A DNA stretch of 64,000 nt from BTUB01 sp963836585. Its GTDB lineage: Bacteria; Babelota; Babeliae; Babelales; Vermiphilaceae. This document shows positions 26,667 through 34,575 of this stretch, in pieces. Within the stretch, counting starts at the first letter, position 1, and the number at the start of each line of letters is the position of its first letter. The notes below the pieces were generated by a model that was given only the letters and a program-made list of their open reading frames with translations, made no database searches and was not told where the DNA came from. A program made the position numbers and the translations under genes. The stretch covers positions 372,001-436,000 of the forward strand of contig CAWIJV010000001.1 in NCBI GenBank assembly GCA_963836585.1. Direction: 5' to 3'.

Positions 26667-26782
26667 AGCTACGGCGGACTACTCCCAGCCGTCGCTCTAA
26701 CGAGCTATGGCGGGCAGGCAGGACGAACGGAAGAGAGTCCGTTCGTGGTGAGTGTCTCGCGAAGCGAGATGTATCGAACCAT
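26639..26782. repeat. Composite dispersed palindromic element at the uppP 3' end
   Basis: It begins TCCTTCGATATGTCCAGCC and ends GATGTATCGAACCA. It holds two CAGCC..TCGCT..AGCTA(T/C)GGCGG units, a CGAACGG...CCGTTCG pair and the hairpin TCTCGCGAAGCGAGA. It is the longest copy in the window and provides the uppP stop codon. Confidence 0.8.
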
Positions 26783-26799
26783 AATAATGTGGGGTGCGT

Positions 26800-29022
26800 A
26801 TGTTTTCATGGTTAAGACCGGCAGCAACGCGTAGAGAATCGTGGCCGTATCGGGCCGAATTGTATGCAATGGTGACCGTTGCGCTCACGCTCTTTTTAAC
26901 TGCCGCATTATTATCATATGCCATGCAGGATCATTCCTGGTTTTATTATGACACGAGTAATCATCTTCCGCATAATTGGTGCGGTTGGTTTGGTGCCTGT
27001 ATTAGTGGGCTTTGCTACTATCTGTTTGGTGGCGCGGCTGTTTTACTGATCATGATGGGCGGTTTTGCCAGTTACTATGTCCTCGCGCAAAAAACATTCC
27101 AGGAAGAGTGGGACCGGTTTGTTGCCGGATTTTGCATCGTATTGGCGGTAGCAGGAATTTTGGCGCTGCATAAAATAGATCTGGCCTACTGTGCGGTGCC
27201 CGGTGGATTTTTTGGACGGGTGCTCAGTGGGATCAGTTATCGGTGCTTGGATTTTATTGGCGCCTGCCTTTTGCTCTATACCACCTTTATCTGTTCGCTG
27301 ATCGTCTTTTTTAGAATCTCATTCATATCGCTTGCACGTGCACTGTATACGCGTTGTTCGCTGGTGTATCTGCGCCGGTATGGGATCAAACCGCTCACCC
27401 GCGGCGCATTGCGATGCGGTGTGTTTTTTAAACAACGGAGCGCGCAGCTCCTTTCTGTGATGCAAGAGCGCATTACCGCTCAACCGCCGGCTCTTGAACA
27501 GAATAATTTGTATGATAAAGAGTTTTGGCGTGACATGAAAAGTACCATGCCGGCTCCTGAAACCGCGGCATCTCCTGAAGTGCCGCTGCAAAAAGAAAAA
27601 GAGGTGGCAGCAGTGCCACTCAATCATACGGCTCCCGAGTATGCGTTGCCGGAGCTGGATATTTTTGTGGGAGTTGATGAGGAGCATAATGATTCTGCCT
27701 TGATGCAAGAATTGGAAAAGCGTGCAGTAGTACTGCAAGAAAAGTTAGAACGCTTTGACGTGTTTGGAAAAGTTACGGCCATCAAACGCGGGCCGGTGGT
27801 TACTCTGTTTGAATATCAACCGCATATCGATACAAAAATTAGTAAAATTATTGCGCTTGAAGATGATTTGGCGCTCGCGCTGCAAGCGACCAGTATTCGT
27901 ATTATTGCACCCATTCCGGGCAAATCGGTGGTGGGATTTGAGGTTGCCAATAAACTGCGGCGTGGCGTGTTGCTTTCAAATCTTATAAAATCTGATACAT
28001 ACACACAATCGGCTGCATCATTGCCCATGATCTTGGGCGTGGATACGGTGGGCGCACCAGTAATTATCGATCTTGCACGCATGCCGCATCTGCTCATGGC
28101 AGGATCCACCGGATCAGGAAAATCGGTAGCATTAAATGCGATGCTGATCAGTTTGCTGTGTAAGCGATCGCCCGATGATGTACGATTAGTTCTCATTGAT
28201 CCCAAAAGATTGGAATTTGCACCGTATGCTGATATTGCGCATCTGCTTTTTCCGATTGTCACCGATCCAAAAATGGCCAGCCCGGTGTTGCGATGGGTGG
28301 TAAAGCAGATGGAGCAGCGGTATGAGATCATGGCAGCCGCCGGCGCGCGCAACATTAATGATTTTCGCGCGAATGCAGAAAAAAATAATTATGAGAGCAT
28401 GCCCTATATTGTGGTGATCATTGATGAGCTTGCCGATTTGATGATGTGCGCGGGCAAGGAAGTGGAAGATGCCATTATCCGCATCACGCAGATGGCGCGT
28501 GCGGCCGGCATCCATTTAATTGCTGCCACGCAGCGGCCTTCAGTTGATGTGATCACCGGATTGATCAAAGTAAATCTACCCAGCAGAATCTCATTCCGCG
28601 TGACCACCAAAATAGATTCACGCACGATTCTTGATACCAGTGGTGCTGACAAGCTCCTGGGCAAAGGGGATATGCTGTTCCTCGATGCCAATGAGGCGCT
28701 GCTCAAACGAGTGCATGGGGCCTATGTGCTCGATCAGGAAATTCATCAAGTGATTAGGCATATTCGCGCACAGCGGCCATCAGATTATCTGGATCTTAAG
28801 CAGGTATGCCACGATGAACGGGCCGCGCTCGATTGCCAACAGGATGAAATGTATGAAGAGGTGTGCCGATTCTTGCAGGAGATTGATGAGGTTTCAATCT
28901 CATTGCTCCAGCGGCGATTTAGAATCGGTTACAATCGCTCGGCGCGCATTATTGATATGCTGGAAGCACAGGGAATGATTGCACCATCGTATGGCGGAAA
29001 AACGCGCAAAGTAATGCGATAA
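26800..29022 (+). CDS. ftsK: DNA translocase FtsK
   Basis: FtsK links division to chromosome segregation by pumping DNA at the septum. The start is ATG 26800 after GGGGTGCGT. The ~740-residue protein has four N-terminal membrane segments (to ~175), a short charged linker, the RecA-like motor with Walker A GSTGSGKSVALNAM (~433) and Walker B VVIIDELADLMM, and a C-terminal gamma winged helix (SISLLQRRFRIGYNRSARIID) that reads KOPS-type sites. The linker is short compared with E. coli, similar to SpoIIIE-size proteins. The leader contains the end of the dispersed element. Confidence 0.96.
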   Translation: MFSWLRPAATRRESWPYRAELYAMVTVALTLFLTAALLSYAMQDHSWFYYDTSNHLPHNWCGWFGACISGLCYYLFGGAAVLLIMMGGFASYYVLAQKTFQEEWDRFVAGFCIVLAVAGILALHKIDLAYCAVPGGFFGRVLSGISYRCLDFIGACLLLYTTFICSLIVFFRISFISLARALYTRCSLVYLRRYGIKPLTRGALRCGVFFKQRSAQLLSVMQERITAQPPALEQNNLYDKEFWRDMKSTMPAPETAASPEVPLQKEKEVAAVPLNHTAPEYALPELDIFVGVDEEHNDSALMQELEKRAVVLQEKLERFDVFGKVTAIKRGPVVTLFEYQPHIDTKISKIIALEDDLALALQATSIRIIAPIPGKSVVGFEVANKLRRGVLLSNLIKSDTYTQSAASLPMILGVDTVGAPVIIDLARMPHLLMAGSTGSGKSVALNAMLISLLCKRSPDDVRLVLIDPKRLEFAPYADIAHLLFPIVTDPKMASPVLRWVVKQMEQRYEIMAAAGARNINDFRANAEKNNYESMPYIVVIIDELADLMMCAGKEVEDAIIRITQMARAAGIHLIAATQRPSVDVITGLIKVNLPSRISFRVTTKIDSRTILDTSGADKLLGKGDMLFLDANEALLKRVHGAYVLDQEIHQVIRHIRAQRPSDYLDLKQVCHDERAALDCQQDEMYEEVCRFLQEIDEVSISLLQRRFRIGYNRSARIIDMLEAQGMIAPSYGGKTRKVMR

Positions 29023-29024
29023 TT

Positions 29025-29735
29025 TTAGGCTATTTTGCTTGGCAAAGTTAGCAGCTCAAAAAGCTCTTGATAGCCATATTTTATTGCAAGATTGGCAGTG
29101 TTGCGGCCTTTACGATCGGTGATTGCTCGATTAGCACCGGCATCAAGAAGTAACGATACTATGAGGAGAGAGTGTGGTTCATAATGACTGTTGAATTTAG
29201 CAACATGCAGTAATGCGGGACAGCTATTTATAGTAGGCCAATCAACGTCAATTCCTGATTGTAAAAATCTCTGCATTGTCATCCTGTATCGAGAAAATTC
29301 ACTATAGCCGCTTCCCCAAAAACAGAGGGCTTTTAACAGAGGTGGGTAACTAGGATGTTCAGGGTATATATAAGGATTCGCGCCGGCTTGCAGCAGTATA
29401 CGGACTGCTTCCGGATCATGCACCCAAGCTGCAAAATACAACATAGTACGGCCAGTAGTGTGCAGATTAACATCGGCACCATCTCGCAATAATATAGAAA
29501 GGTGGTGGGCATAATGTTTTTTTTGAGCCTGACATAACCTCAACATTTCCTCCCATTTTTGATCGGCTTTTTCTTGTTTCGTGAGGGTTCCAAGTTGAGA
29601 TCGCACCAAGTATGATGCGGCAGCATATATTCTTGCTCCCCAGCCGGGCGGTTGCTCCATGGCTAAAAGGGGACGGCTCATTAAGAGGGCTGCAAGTACC
29701 AAAAGTACCAATGATGCTGTTGTAATTATTTTCAT
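29025..29735 (-). CDS. Secreted ankyrin-repeat protein
   Basis: The start MKIITTASLVLLVL (29735) is favoured over an ATG six bases earlier. Signal peptide ends PLLA|MEQ, the AM-E/Q junction. A coiled-coil-like stretch follows, then about four ankyrin repeats (LSILLRDGADVNLHTTGRTM; AVRILLQAGANPYIY; IVSLLLDAGANRAITDRKGR). Ankyrin repeats mediate protein binding, and exported ones in intracellular bacteria are often host-directed; that role is inference. It is convergent with ftsK, ending 2 bp from it. Confidence 0.8.
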   Translation of the reverse strand: MKIITTASLVLLVLAALLMSRPLLAMEQPPGWGARIYAAASYLVRSQLGTLTKQEKADQKWEEMLRLCQAQKKHYAHHLSILLRDGADVNLHTTGRTMLYFAAWVHDPEAVRILLQAGANPYIYPEHPSYPPLLKALCFWGSGYSEFSRYRMTMQRFLQSGIDVDWPTINSCPALLHVAKFNSHYEPHSLLIVSLLLDAGANRAITDRKGRNTANLAIKYGYQELFELLTLPSKIA

Positions 29736-29745
29736 ATTCAAGAAG

Positions 29746-29859
29746 TTAATTTATCTGCTGCGTGTTGCAAAAAGAGCGCGGTACGCTTCTCACTCTCATC
29801 ATTGCAAAGCATGCATGGGATATATTCATCAATAGCATCAGCGAAATTATTTTTTTCAT
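29746..29859 (-). pseudogene. Short signal-peptide ORF, probable gene remnant
   Basis: ATG 29859 with SD GAAGG opens a 37-codon frame starting MKKIISLMLLMNISHACFAM, again with an A-M junction. After the junction the sensible sequence (NDESEKRTALFLQHAADKL) lies in the neighbouring frame, which stops just before the ankyrin gene start. It is either a decayed exported protein or a leader ORF. Confidence 0.3.
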
Positions 29860-30112
29860 GACATTGGCCTTCACATTGAGTGTTTGTGCATTTTGTTGTG
29901 AATAGTATAACGGTATTAGTTTGCAGAACAAAGAACTGCAATATTTTTTTCAAAACATTATCACATGTGAAATTTTTATAGAGTAATGCGCAGTTGTATT
30001 CCTATAAATTACTTGACAAATGATCAAAAAACAGCCATTTTTTGTGCAGCATAAATAATCTAAAATCATTGTTACTATTAATTCTCGTGGAAAAAAGAGC
30101 GGAGAACAGTCA

Positions 30113-31507
30113 ATGCGTTTTGATCAGCATTTTCTAAAAGGAGTTTTACCCGAAGCAGTGGTGCCGCATGCGGCATATCCGGCAGAGATTTCATTTGCTG
30201 TGGATTCTAGAGCGGTGCAAAAGGGCGATATGTTTGTTGCACTTGCCGGTGCGCGCTTGGATGGGCACGCTTATCTTGCTGATGCATTAGCAAAAGGCGC
30301 AGCCGGTTTTTTAATGGCGAGCGCGAAAAAAGATCTGTTAGCCACTCTCGATCAAAAACTTTTGCGCAACACGCTGGTAATTTTAGTTGAAGATCCGCTG
30401 CAAGCATTTATCAAACTTGCGTGTGCGTGGCGCAATCAATTTAACTATCCGGTGATTGGTATTACCGGATCGGTGGGAAAAACTTCAACCAAAGAGATTC
30501 TCAAGCAGATTATACAGTTGCACGATGTTCCGTTTATTGCTTCGCACGGCAATCAAAATACGCGTGTGGGCATCGCCATGAACATTTTCAAAATGCGTGC
30601 GCATCATAAAGTGGCAATCTTTGAGCTGGGCATTAGCAAACGGGGTGAGATGGGCCAACTCACTCAGATTGCCCGTCCGACAAGCGCGGTGATTACCGGC
30701 ATCGGCCATGCGCATATGGAAGGCTTAGGTTCATTGGCTGATATAGCCGCCGAAAAACGGGAAATTTTTAACTGTTTTACTGAAAGCAGCATCGGAGTAA
30801 TCAATGGCGATCAGCCGCTGCTTGCGCAGGTGGCTTATGCACATCCGGTGATTAAATTTGGCTATAAGACCATTAATCAAATTCAAGCGCGCAAAATTCA
30901 GGCACGGGGCGATGCGATCAGTTTTGTGCTCAAGCTCTACAAAGAAAAATACTTAATCACCATCCCGCATCCGCATGAAGGGGCAGTGATCAACTCCTTG
31001 GCGGCTGCCACGCTGGCCTATTTATTGAATGTGCCGGCTTCAACTATTGTAAAGGGTATACAGCAACCGCTCACGGTGGCCGGGCGTTTTGAGGAAAAGA
31101 AAGTATCGGATGGCAAAGGGGGCAAGGGTAAATTTATTCAGGATTGCTATAATGCTAATCCGGAGAGCATGAAGGCGGCGCTTTTAGCCTTCCAAAAATT
31201 GGAGACCACAGCGCAAAAAGTGGCAGTTTTGGGCGATATGCTGGAGCTGGGAGTGAGCGCACCGTTTTGGCATCGGCAGTTGGGCCGATTTTTGCGCAAG
31301 GTGCCTTCATTAAAACACGTGATTTTAGTGGGCGATATGGTAAAATGGACCTATAAGACCATTCCGGTAGGGGTCAGCGTTGATCTGGTTCCCACTTGGA
31401 AGGAAGCGGTTCAAAAATTAGAATCACAGTTAAAACAGGATTGCGTGATCCTGGTGAAAGGCTCGCGTAGCCTGGCGCTTGAAAATTTAGTACAAAAATT
31501 CACTTAG
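30113..31507 (+). CDS. murF: UDP-MurNAc-tripeptide--D-Ala-D-Ala ligase (MurF)
   Basis: Last cytoplasmic amino-acid ligation of peptidoglycan precursor synthesis. The 464-residue protein has the N-terminal UDP-binding domain (FAVDSRAVQKGDMFVAL), the ATP loop GITGSVGKTSTKE (~116-128), GNQNTRVGIA, FELGISKRGEMGQL and GHAHMEGLGS blocks of the Mur ligase centre, and a C-terminal Rossmann-like domain (DCYNANPESMKAAL; VLGDMLELG; LVKGSRSLALE). The SD is CGGAGAAC. rsmH starts 4 bp after its stop: a dcw-type pair. Confidence 0.95.
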   Translation: MRFDQHFLKGVLPEAVVPHAAYPAEISFAVDSRAVQKGDMFVALAGARLDGHAYLADALAKGAAGFLMASAKKDLLATLDQKLLRNTLVILVEDPLQAFIKLACAWRNQFNYPVIGITGSVGKTSTKEILKQIIQLHDVPFIASHGNQNTRVGIAMNIFKMRAHHKVAIFELGISKRGEMGQLTQIARPTSAVITGIGHAHMEGLGSLADIAAEKREIFNCFTESSIGVINGDQPLLAQVAYAHPVIKFGYKTINQIQARKIQARGDAISFVLKLYKEKYLITIPHPHEGAVINSLAAATLAYLLNVPASTIVKGIQQPLTVAGRFEEKKVSDGKGGKGKFIQDCYNANPESMKAALLAFQKLETTAQKVAVLGDMLELGVSAPFWHRQLGRFLRKVPSLKHVILVGDMVKWTYKTIPVGVSVDLVPTWKEAVQKLESQLKQDCVILVKGSRSLALENLVQKFT

Positions 31508-31510
31508 AAA

Positions 31511-32410
31511 ATGACACAAAAATTACAACACAAACCCGTTCTGGTAAAAGAAGTCCTTGAATACCTTTGCGTTAAACCGCAAGCGGTTTACTTAGATGTT
31601 ACCTTTGGCGCCGGTGGCCATACGCGCGCTATTTTGGAACAAAACCAAACATGCCGCGTGATTGCCTTTGATTGGGATGCCAAGAGCCTGGAAGCATTTG
31701 GCGCTCCCTTAAAGGAAGAGTTTGGTGATCGGCTTGAGCTGGTGTGGGGAAATTTCTCGCTGCTTTACAAGCTGCTCAAAAAGTATGATATTGACCACGT
31801 CGACGGTATTTTGGCCGATTTTGGCACTTCGCAGGTGCAAATTGCCCAGACGCCGGGCATCTCATTATTTAGAGACACTCCATTAGATATGCGCCTTTCG
31901 GCCGCGCACCATCAAGTGACGGCAGCGGAGATACTTAATAAGGCATCCGAGCAAAAGCTTGAGCAGATTTTTTTCCAGCTGGGGGGCGAGCCGCGGGGTC
32001 GCCAGATTGCACGCGCAATTGTGAGGGCGCGTGCCGCTAAAAAATTTACTACCACGGGACAGTTGGTGAATCTGATAGAGACGATCATTCCCAACCGGGG
32101 AAAACGATCGATCCATCCGGCCACCAAAGTATTCCAGGCCCTGCGGATTTATGTGAACCATGAGTTGGATAATATTCAGGCATTTTTGCCGGCAGCAGTG
32201 CGGGCACTGGCGCCGGGCGGCAGATTGGTGTGTATCAGTTTCCACTCCCTTGAAGATCGGCTGGTAAAGCATTTTTTTGCTGAACAGGAGCAAAAAGGAA
32301 TGCTGGAGCTGGTTACTAAAAAGGCGGTTATGGCGACTGAGGAGGAACTGGCACAAAATTCTTCGGCCAGATCTGCAAAATTACGCGCTGCTCAAAGAAG
32401 TTCTCGTTGA
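31511..32410 (+). CDS. rsmH: 16S rRNA (cytosine(1402)-N4)-methyltransferase RsmH
   Basis: The 299-residue enzyme methylates C1402 in the 16S decoding centre. It has HKPVLVKEVLEYL at the start, the SAM motif YLDVTFGAGGHTRAIL (~27-42), DGILADFGTSQVQI (usually DLGxSS; here FGTS) and the C-terminal RxLxxxxPGGRLVCISFHSLEDRLVKHF pattern. It directly follows murF, as in dcw clusters, and is followed by spoVG. Confidence 0.95.
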   Translation: MTQKLQHKPVLVKEVLEYLCVKPQAVYLDVTFGAGGHTRAILEQNQTCRVIAFDWDAKSLEAFGAPLKEEFGDRLELVWGNFSLLYKLLKKYDIDHVDGILADFGTSQVQIAQTPGISLFRDTPLDMRLSAAHHQVTAAEILNKASEQKLEQIFFQLGGEPRGRQIARAIVRARAAKKFTTTGQLVNLIETIIPNRGKRSIHPATKVFQALRIYVNHELDNIQAFLPAAVRALAPGGRLVCISFHSLEDRLVKHFFAEQEQKGMLELVTKKAVMATEEELAQNSSARSAKLRAAQRSSR

Positions 32411-32495
32411 CAAAAGGGCCCGATTCTATAAAATAATTTCACTATCAATCAGAAATCGAGAGTTGTATTGTAAAAGCTCTAAAGGATTGCAGTCT

Positions 32496-32777
32496 ATGGA
32501 AATTACAGAAGTAAAAGTATATCCGGCAAAAGAAACCGGACGATTGAAAGCGTATGCTACTATTGTCTTTGACGGTAGCTTCATTGTGCGAGATCTCAAG
32601 ATAATAGAAGGCAACAAAGGTTTCTTTGTTTCAATGCCATCGCGCCGGAGAAAAGATGGCACTTTTAGAGATATCGTACACCCGCTCAACTCAGACATGC
32701 GCAAATCAATTGAAGAATTAGTGATCGACGAATACAAAAAAGTGTTAGAGCACGATATCGATCACGAAGAAATCTAG
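32496..32777 (+). CDS. spoVG: SpoVG family RNA/DNA-binding regulator
   Basis: The start is ATG 32496 (MEITEVKVYP) with SD AAAGGATT; longer in-frame readings overlap rsmH. The 93 residues show the family pattern: VKVYPAKETGRLKAYATIVFDGSFIVRDLKI, then FVSMPSRRRKDGTFRDI and HPLNSDMRKSIEE. SpoVG is a small dimeric nucleic-acid-binding regulator widespread well outside spore formers. There is no sign of sporulation genes here, so a general post-transcriptional role is likely. Confidence 0.93.
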   Translation: MEITEVKVYPAKETGRLKAYATIVFDGSFIVRDLKIIEGNKGFFVSMPSRRRKDGTFRDIVHPLNSDMRKSIEELVIDEYKKVLEHDIDHEEI

Positions 32778-32793
32778 TCTCAGCTACAATTTT

Positions 32794-32868
32794 TGGGGCG
32801 TCGCCAAGTGGTAAGGCATCGGTTTTTGGTACCGACATTCGGAGGTTCGAATCCTTCCGCCCCAGCCA
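32794..32868 (+). tRNA. tRNA-Gln (anticodon TTG)
   Basis: Acceptor TGGGGCG pairs with CGCCCCA, followed by G and an encoded CCA. The D arm is GCCAAGTGGTAAGGC. The anticodon arm is CGGT-TTTTGGT-ACCG with TTG at positions 34-36, and the T arm GGAGGTTCGAATCCTTCC has the GTTCGAATC core. A dispersed palindromic repeat starts right after the CCA. Confidence 0.95.
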
Positions 32869-32991
32869 GCCTACGCCAAGGCTACGGCTTGGCAAGCCCC
32901 TTTATTAAAGGATTGATAAAGCAAAAAAATATAGATTGATAGCACTGGGCGTAGGCAGTCACGCCGAAGCTTTAGCGAAGGCGGATCGCCA
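32869..32991. repeat. Palindromic repeat units downstream of tRNA-Gln
   Basis: GCCTACGCCAAGGCTACGGCTTGGCAAGCC directly abuts the tRNA 3' end, and GGGCGTAGGCAGTCACGCCGAAGC...GAAGGCGG lies at 32947-32983. Both match the inner units of the element at 21874. Confidence 0.6.
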
Positions 32992-33022
32992 TTAGTTTTT
33001 TTAACACCAAGGTTATTCCCTC

Positions 33023-33262
33023 ATGTTTTTTGTTTACATGCTTAATTCACTTAAAAATACCGATCGAATGTATGTTGGATATACGCAGGACTTGCAAAAG
33101 AGATTGCATGAGCATAATTCTGGTGAATGTATTTATACTGTAAGACATAAACCTTGGAAATTGTGTGCCTACCTCTGTTTTGATAGTCAAGACAAAGCTC
33201 TTGCATTCGAAAGTTATTTAAAATCTGGTTCCGGAAGATCTTTTGCCAAAAGACATTTTTAA
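33023..33262 (+). CDS. GIY-YIG domain protein (UPF0213/YhbQ-like)
   Basis: The 79-residue single-domain protein has a GIY-YIG core (FFVYMLNSLKNTDRMYVGYT, residues 2-21), then RLHEHNSGECIYTVRHKPW and AFESYLKSGSGRSFAKRHF, as in the small YhbQ/UPF0213 group. These are predicted nucleases of uncertain role, possibly DNA repair. It lies alone between two repeat regions; such genes are often gained by transfer. All recognisable motif residues are present. Confidence 0.87.
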   Translation: MFFVYMLNSLKNTDRMYVGYTQDLQKRLHEHNSGECIYTVRHKPWKLCAYLCFDSQDKALAFESYLKSGSGRSFAKRHF

Positions 33263-33267
33263 AAATT

Positions 33268-33366
33268 GCCTGTCATGCCGTAGTTTTACACGCAGGCAGA
33301 CCTATCATGCAGTAGTCTTGCACGAAGGCAGGCTTGCCAAGCCGTAGCCTTGGTGCAGGCTGGCTC
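33268..33366. repeat. Tandem palindromic repeat units upstream of prs
   Basis: Degenerate units TGCCGTAGTTTTACACGCAGGCAG, TGCAGTAGTCTTGCACGAAGGCAG and GCCAAGCCGTAGCCTTGGTGCAGGC follow one another: three related palindromes of ~25-30 bp ahead of the prs promoter. Confidence 0.6.
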
Positions 33367-33411
33367 AAAAACGATTTTGGTGAAAAATTTTTCCTTTTTA
33401 GACGTGCGCAT

Positions 33412-33487
33412 TTGACATTCAAATAATGTTGTTTACCCTAGATGAATCGGTAGCAAAGAAGAGAATTATCATTCACAAAATCTAGGG
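33412..33487 (+). promoter_or_regulatory. Predicted prs promoter and inverted repeat
   Basis: TTGACA (33412-33417), 16-bp spacer, TACCCT (33434-33439). CCCTAGAT (33436-33443), overlapping the -10, is the exact reverse complement of ATCTAGGG (33480-33487), which contains the ribosome-binding bases of prs. An operator or a structural role is possible. Confidence 0.4.
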
Positions 33488-33493
33488 AAATAG

Positions 33494-34549
33494 ATGAACA
33501 CCGTTATTTCAAAATTATTCATTAGCGTAGTTTTTTTAGTAACATTTTATAATTCATCGCTTGCCAGCGACACCAAAAATTTTGCCGAGCAGGCGATTCT
33601 ATTTTCCGGTAATGCAAATAGCGCTTTAGCGCAAAAAGTGGCTGATCAATTAGGAGTCTGTTTAGGGCTTGCTGATGTATCGCGCTTTAATGATGGTGAG
33701 ATTAGCATTCGCATCATGGAGAGTGTGCGCGGCAAACACGTTTTTATTATTCAGCCAACTTGTGCATCTGCCACGCAAAGCGTTAATGATAATCTGATGG
33801 AACTTTTCTTATTGATCCGCACCTTCAAGCGTGCATCGGTTGCAAGCATTACCGTGGTGATGCCCTATTATGGCTACGCGCGCCAAGATAGAAAAAGCTC
33901 TCCGCGCGTTCCCATCTCTGCCGCTGATGTGGCCTCCATGATTGAGCTTGCCGGCGCTGATCGCATCTTAGCAGTCGATTTGCACTGCGCTCAAATTCAG
34001 GGATTTTTTCATAATATTCCGGTAGATAATCTGTATGCGGCATCAACACTCATTCCGCATCTTTTAGAAAAAGAGTTGGCTAATGTTGTTGTGGTTTCTC
34101 CTGATGCCGGTGGTGTTGAAAGGGCCAATCGATTTCTGCAAAAATTAGAAAAGCTGGGCATTCCTGGTGATATTGCTCTCATTAGCAAACAGCGGGCCGG
34201 TGCGGGAGTGATAGCTTCGATGAGTCTTGTTGGAGATGTCAAAGGAGCGGATGCTATTATTGTTGATGATATGTGCGATACGGGGGGCACTTTGGTGAAG
34301 GCTGCGCAACTATTAAAAGATCAGGGAGCGCGCAGAGTTTTTGCCGTGATCACCCATCCGGTGTTTTCGGGCAATGCTCTGGAAAAAATTGGTAATTCCG
34401 TTATCGATGAGCTGATCGTGGCCGATACTATTCCGTTGCGCGGCACTGCGCCTGCTAATATAGCCTATGTTTCGGTGAGTCAACTTATTGCTGAAGCGAT
34501 ACGCCGTATTCATAGCGGAGAATCGGTAACCGCCTTATTCATCGATTAA
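33494..34549 (+). CDS. prs: Ribose-phosphate pyrophosphokinase with N-terminal signal peptide
   Basis: PRPP synthetase makes PRPP from ribose 5-phosphate and ATP. The 351 residues cover a complete enzyme: RFNDGEISI (~64-72), the flexible loop ARQDRKSSPRVPIS (~129-142), VVVSPDAGGVERA (~198-211) and the PRPP loop IIVDDMCDTGGT (~255-266). Before it lie ~25 extra residues (MNTVISKLFISVVFLVTFYN, then SSLAS) that look exactly like a cleavable signal peptide; ordinary Prs starts at the LFSGNANSALA block. No internal start with a good SD is seen. If exported, it would act outside the cytoplasm, which is very unusual. The next gene also has a signal-like start. Confidence 0.93.
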   Translation: MNTVISKLFISVVFLVTFYNSSLASDTKNFAEQAILFSGNANSALAQKVADQLGVCLGLADVSRFNDGEISIRIMESVRGKHVFIIQPTCASATQSVNDNLMELFLLIRTFKRASVASITVVMPYYGYARQDRKSSPRVPISAADVASMIELAGADRILAVDLHCAQIQGFFHNIPVDNLYAASTLIPHLLEKELANVVVVSPDAGGVERANRFLQKLEKLGIPGDIALISKQRAGAGVIASMSLVGDVKGADAIIVDDMCDTGGTLVKAAQLLKDQGARRVFAVITHPVFSGNALEKIGNSVIDELIVADTIPLRGTAPANIAYVSVSQLIAEAIRRIHSGESVTALFID

Positions 34550-34575
34550 AAAATAGCTGCACAGGAGTGATCATC

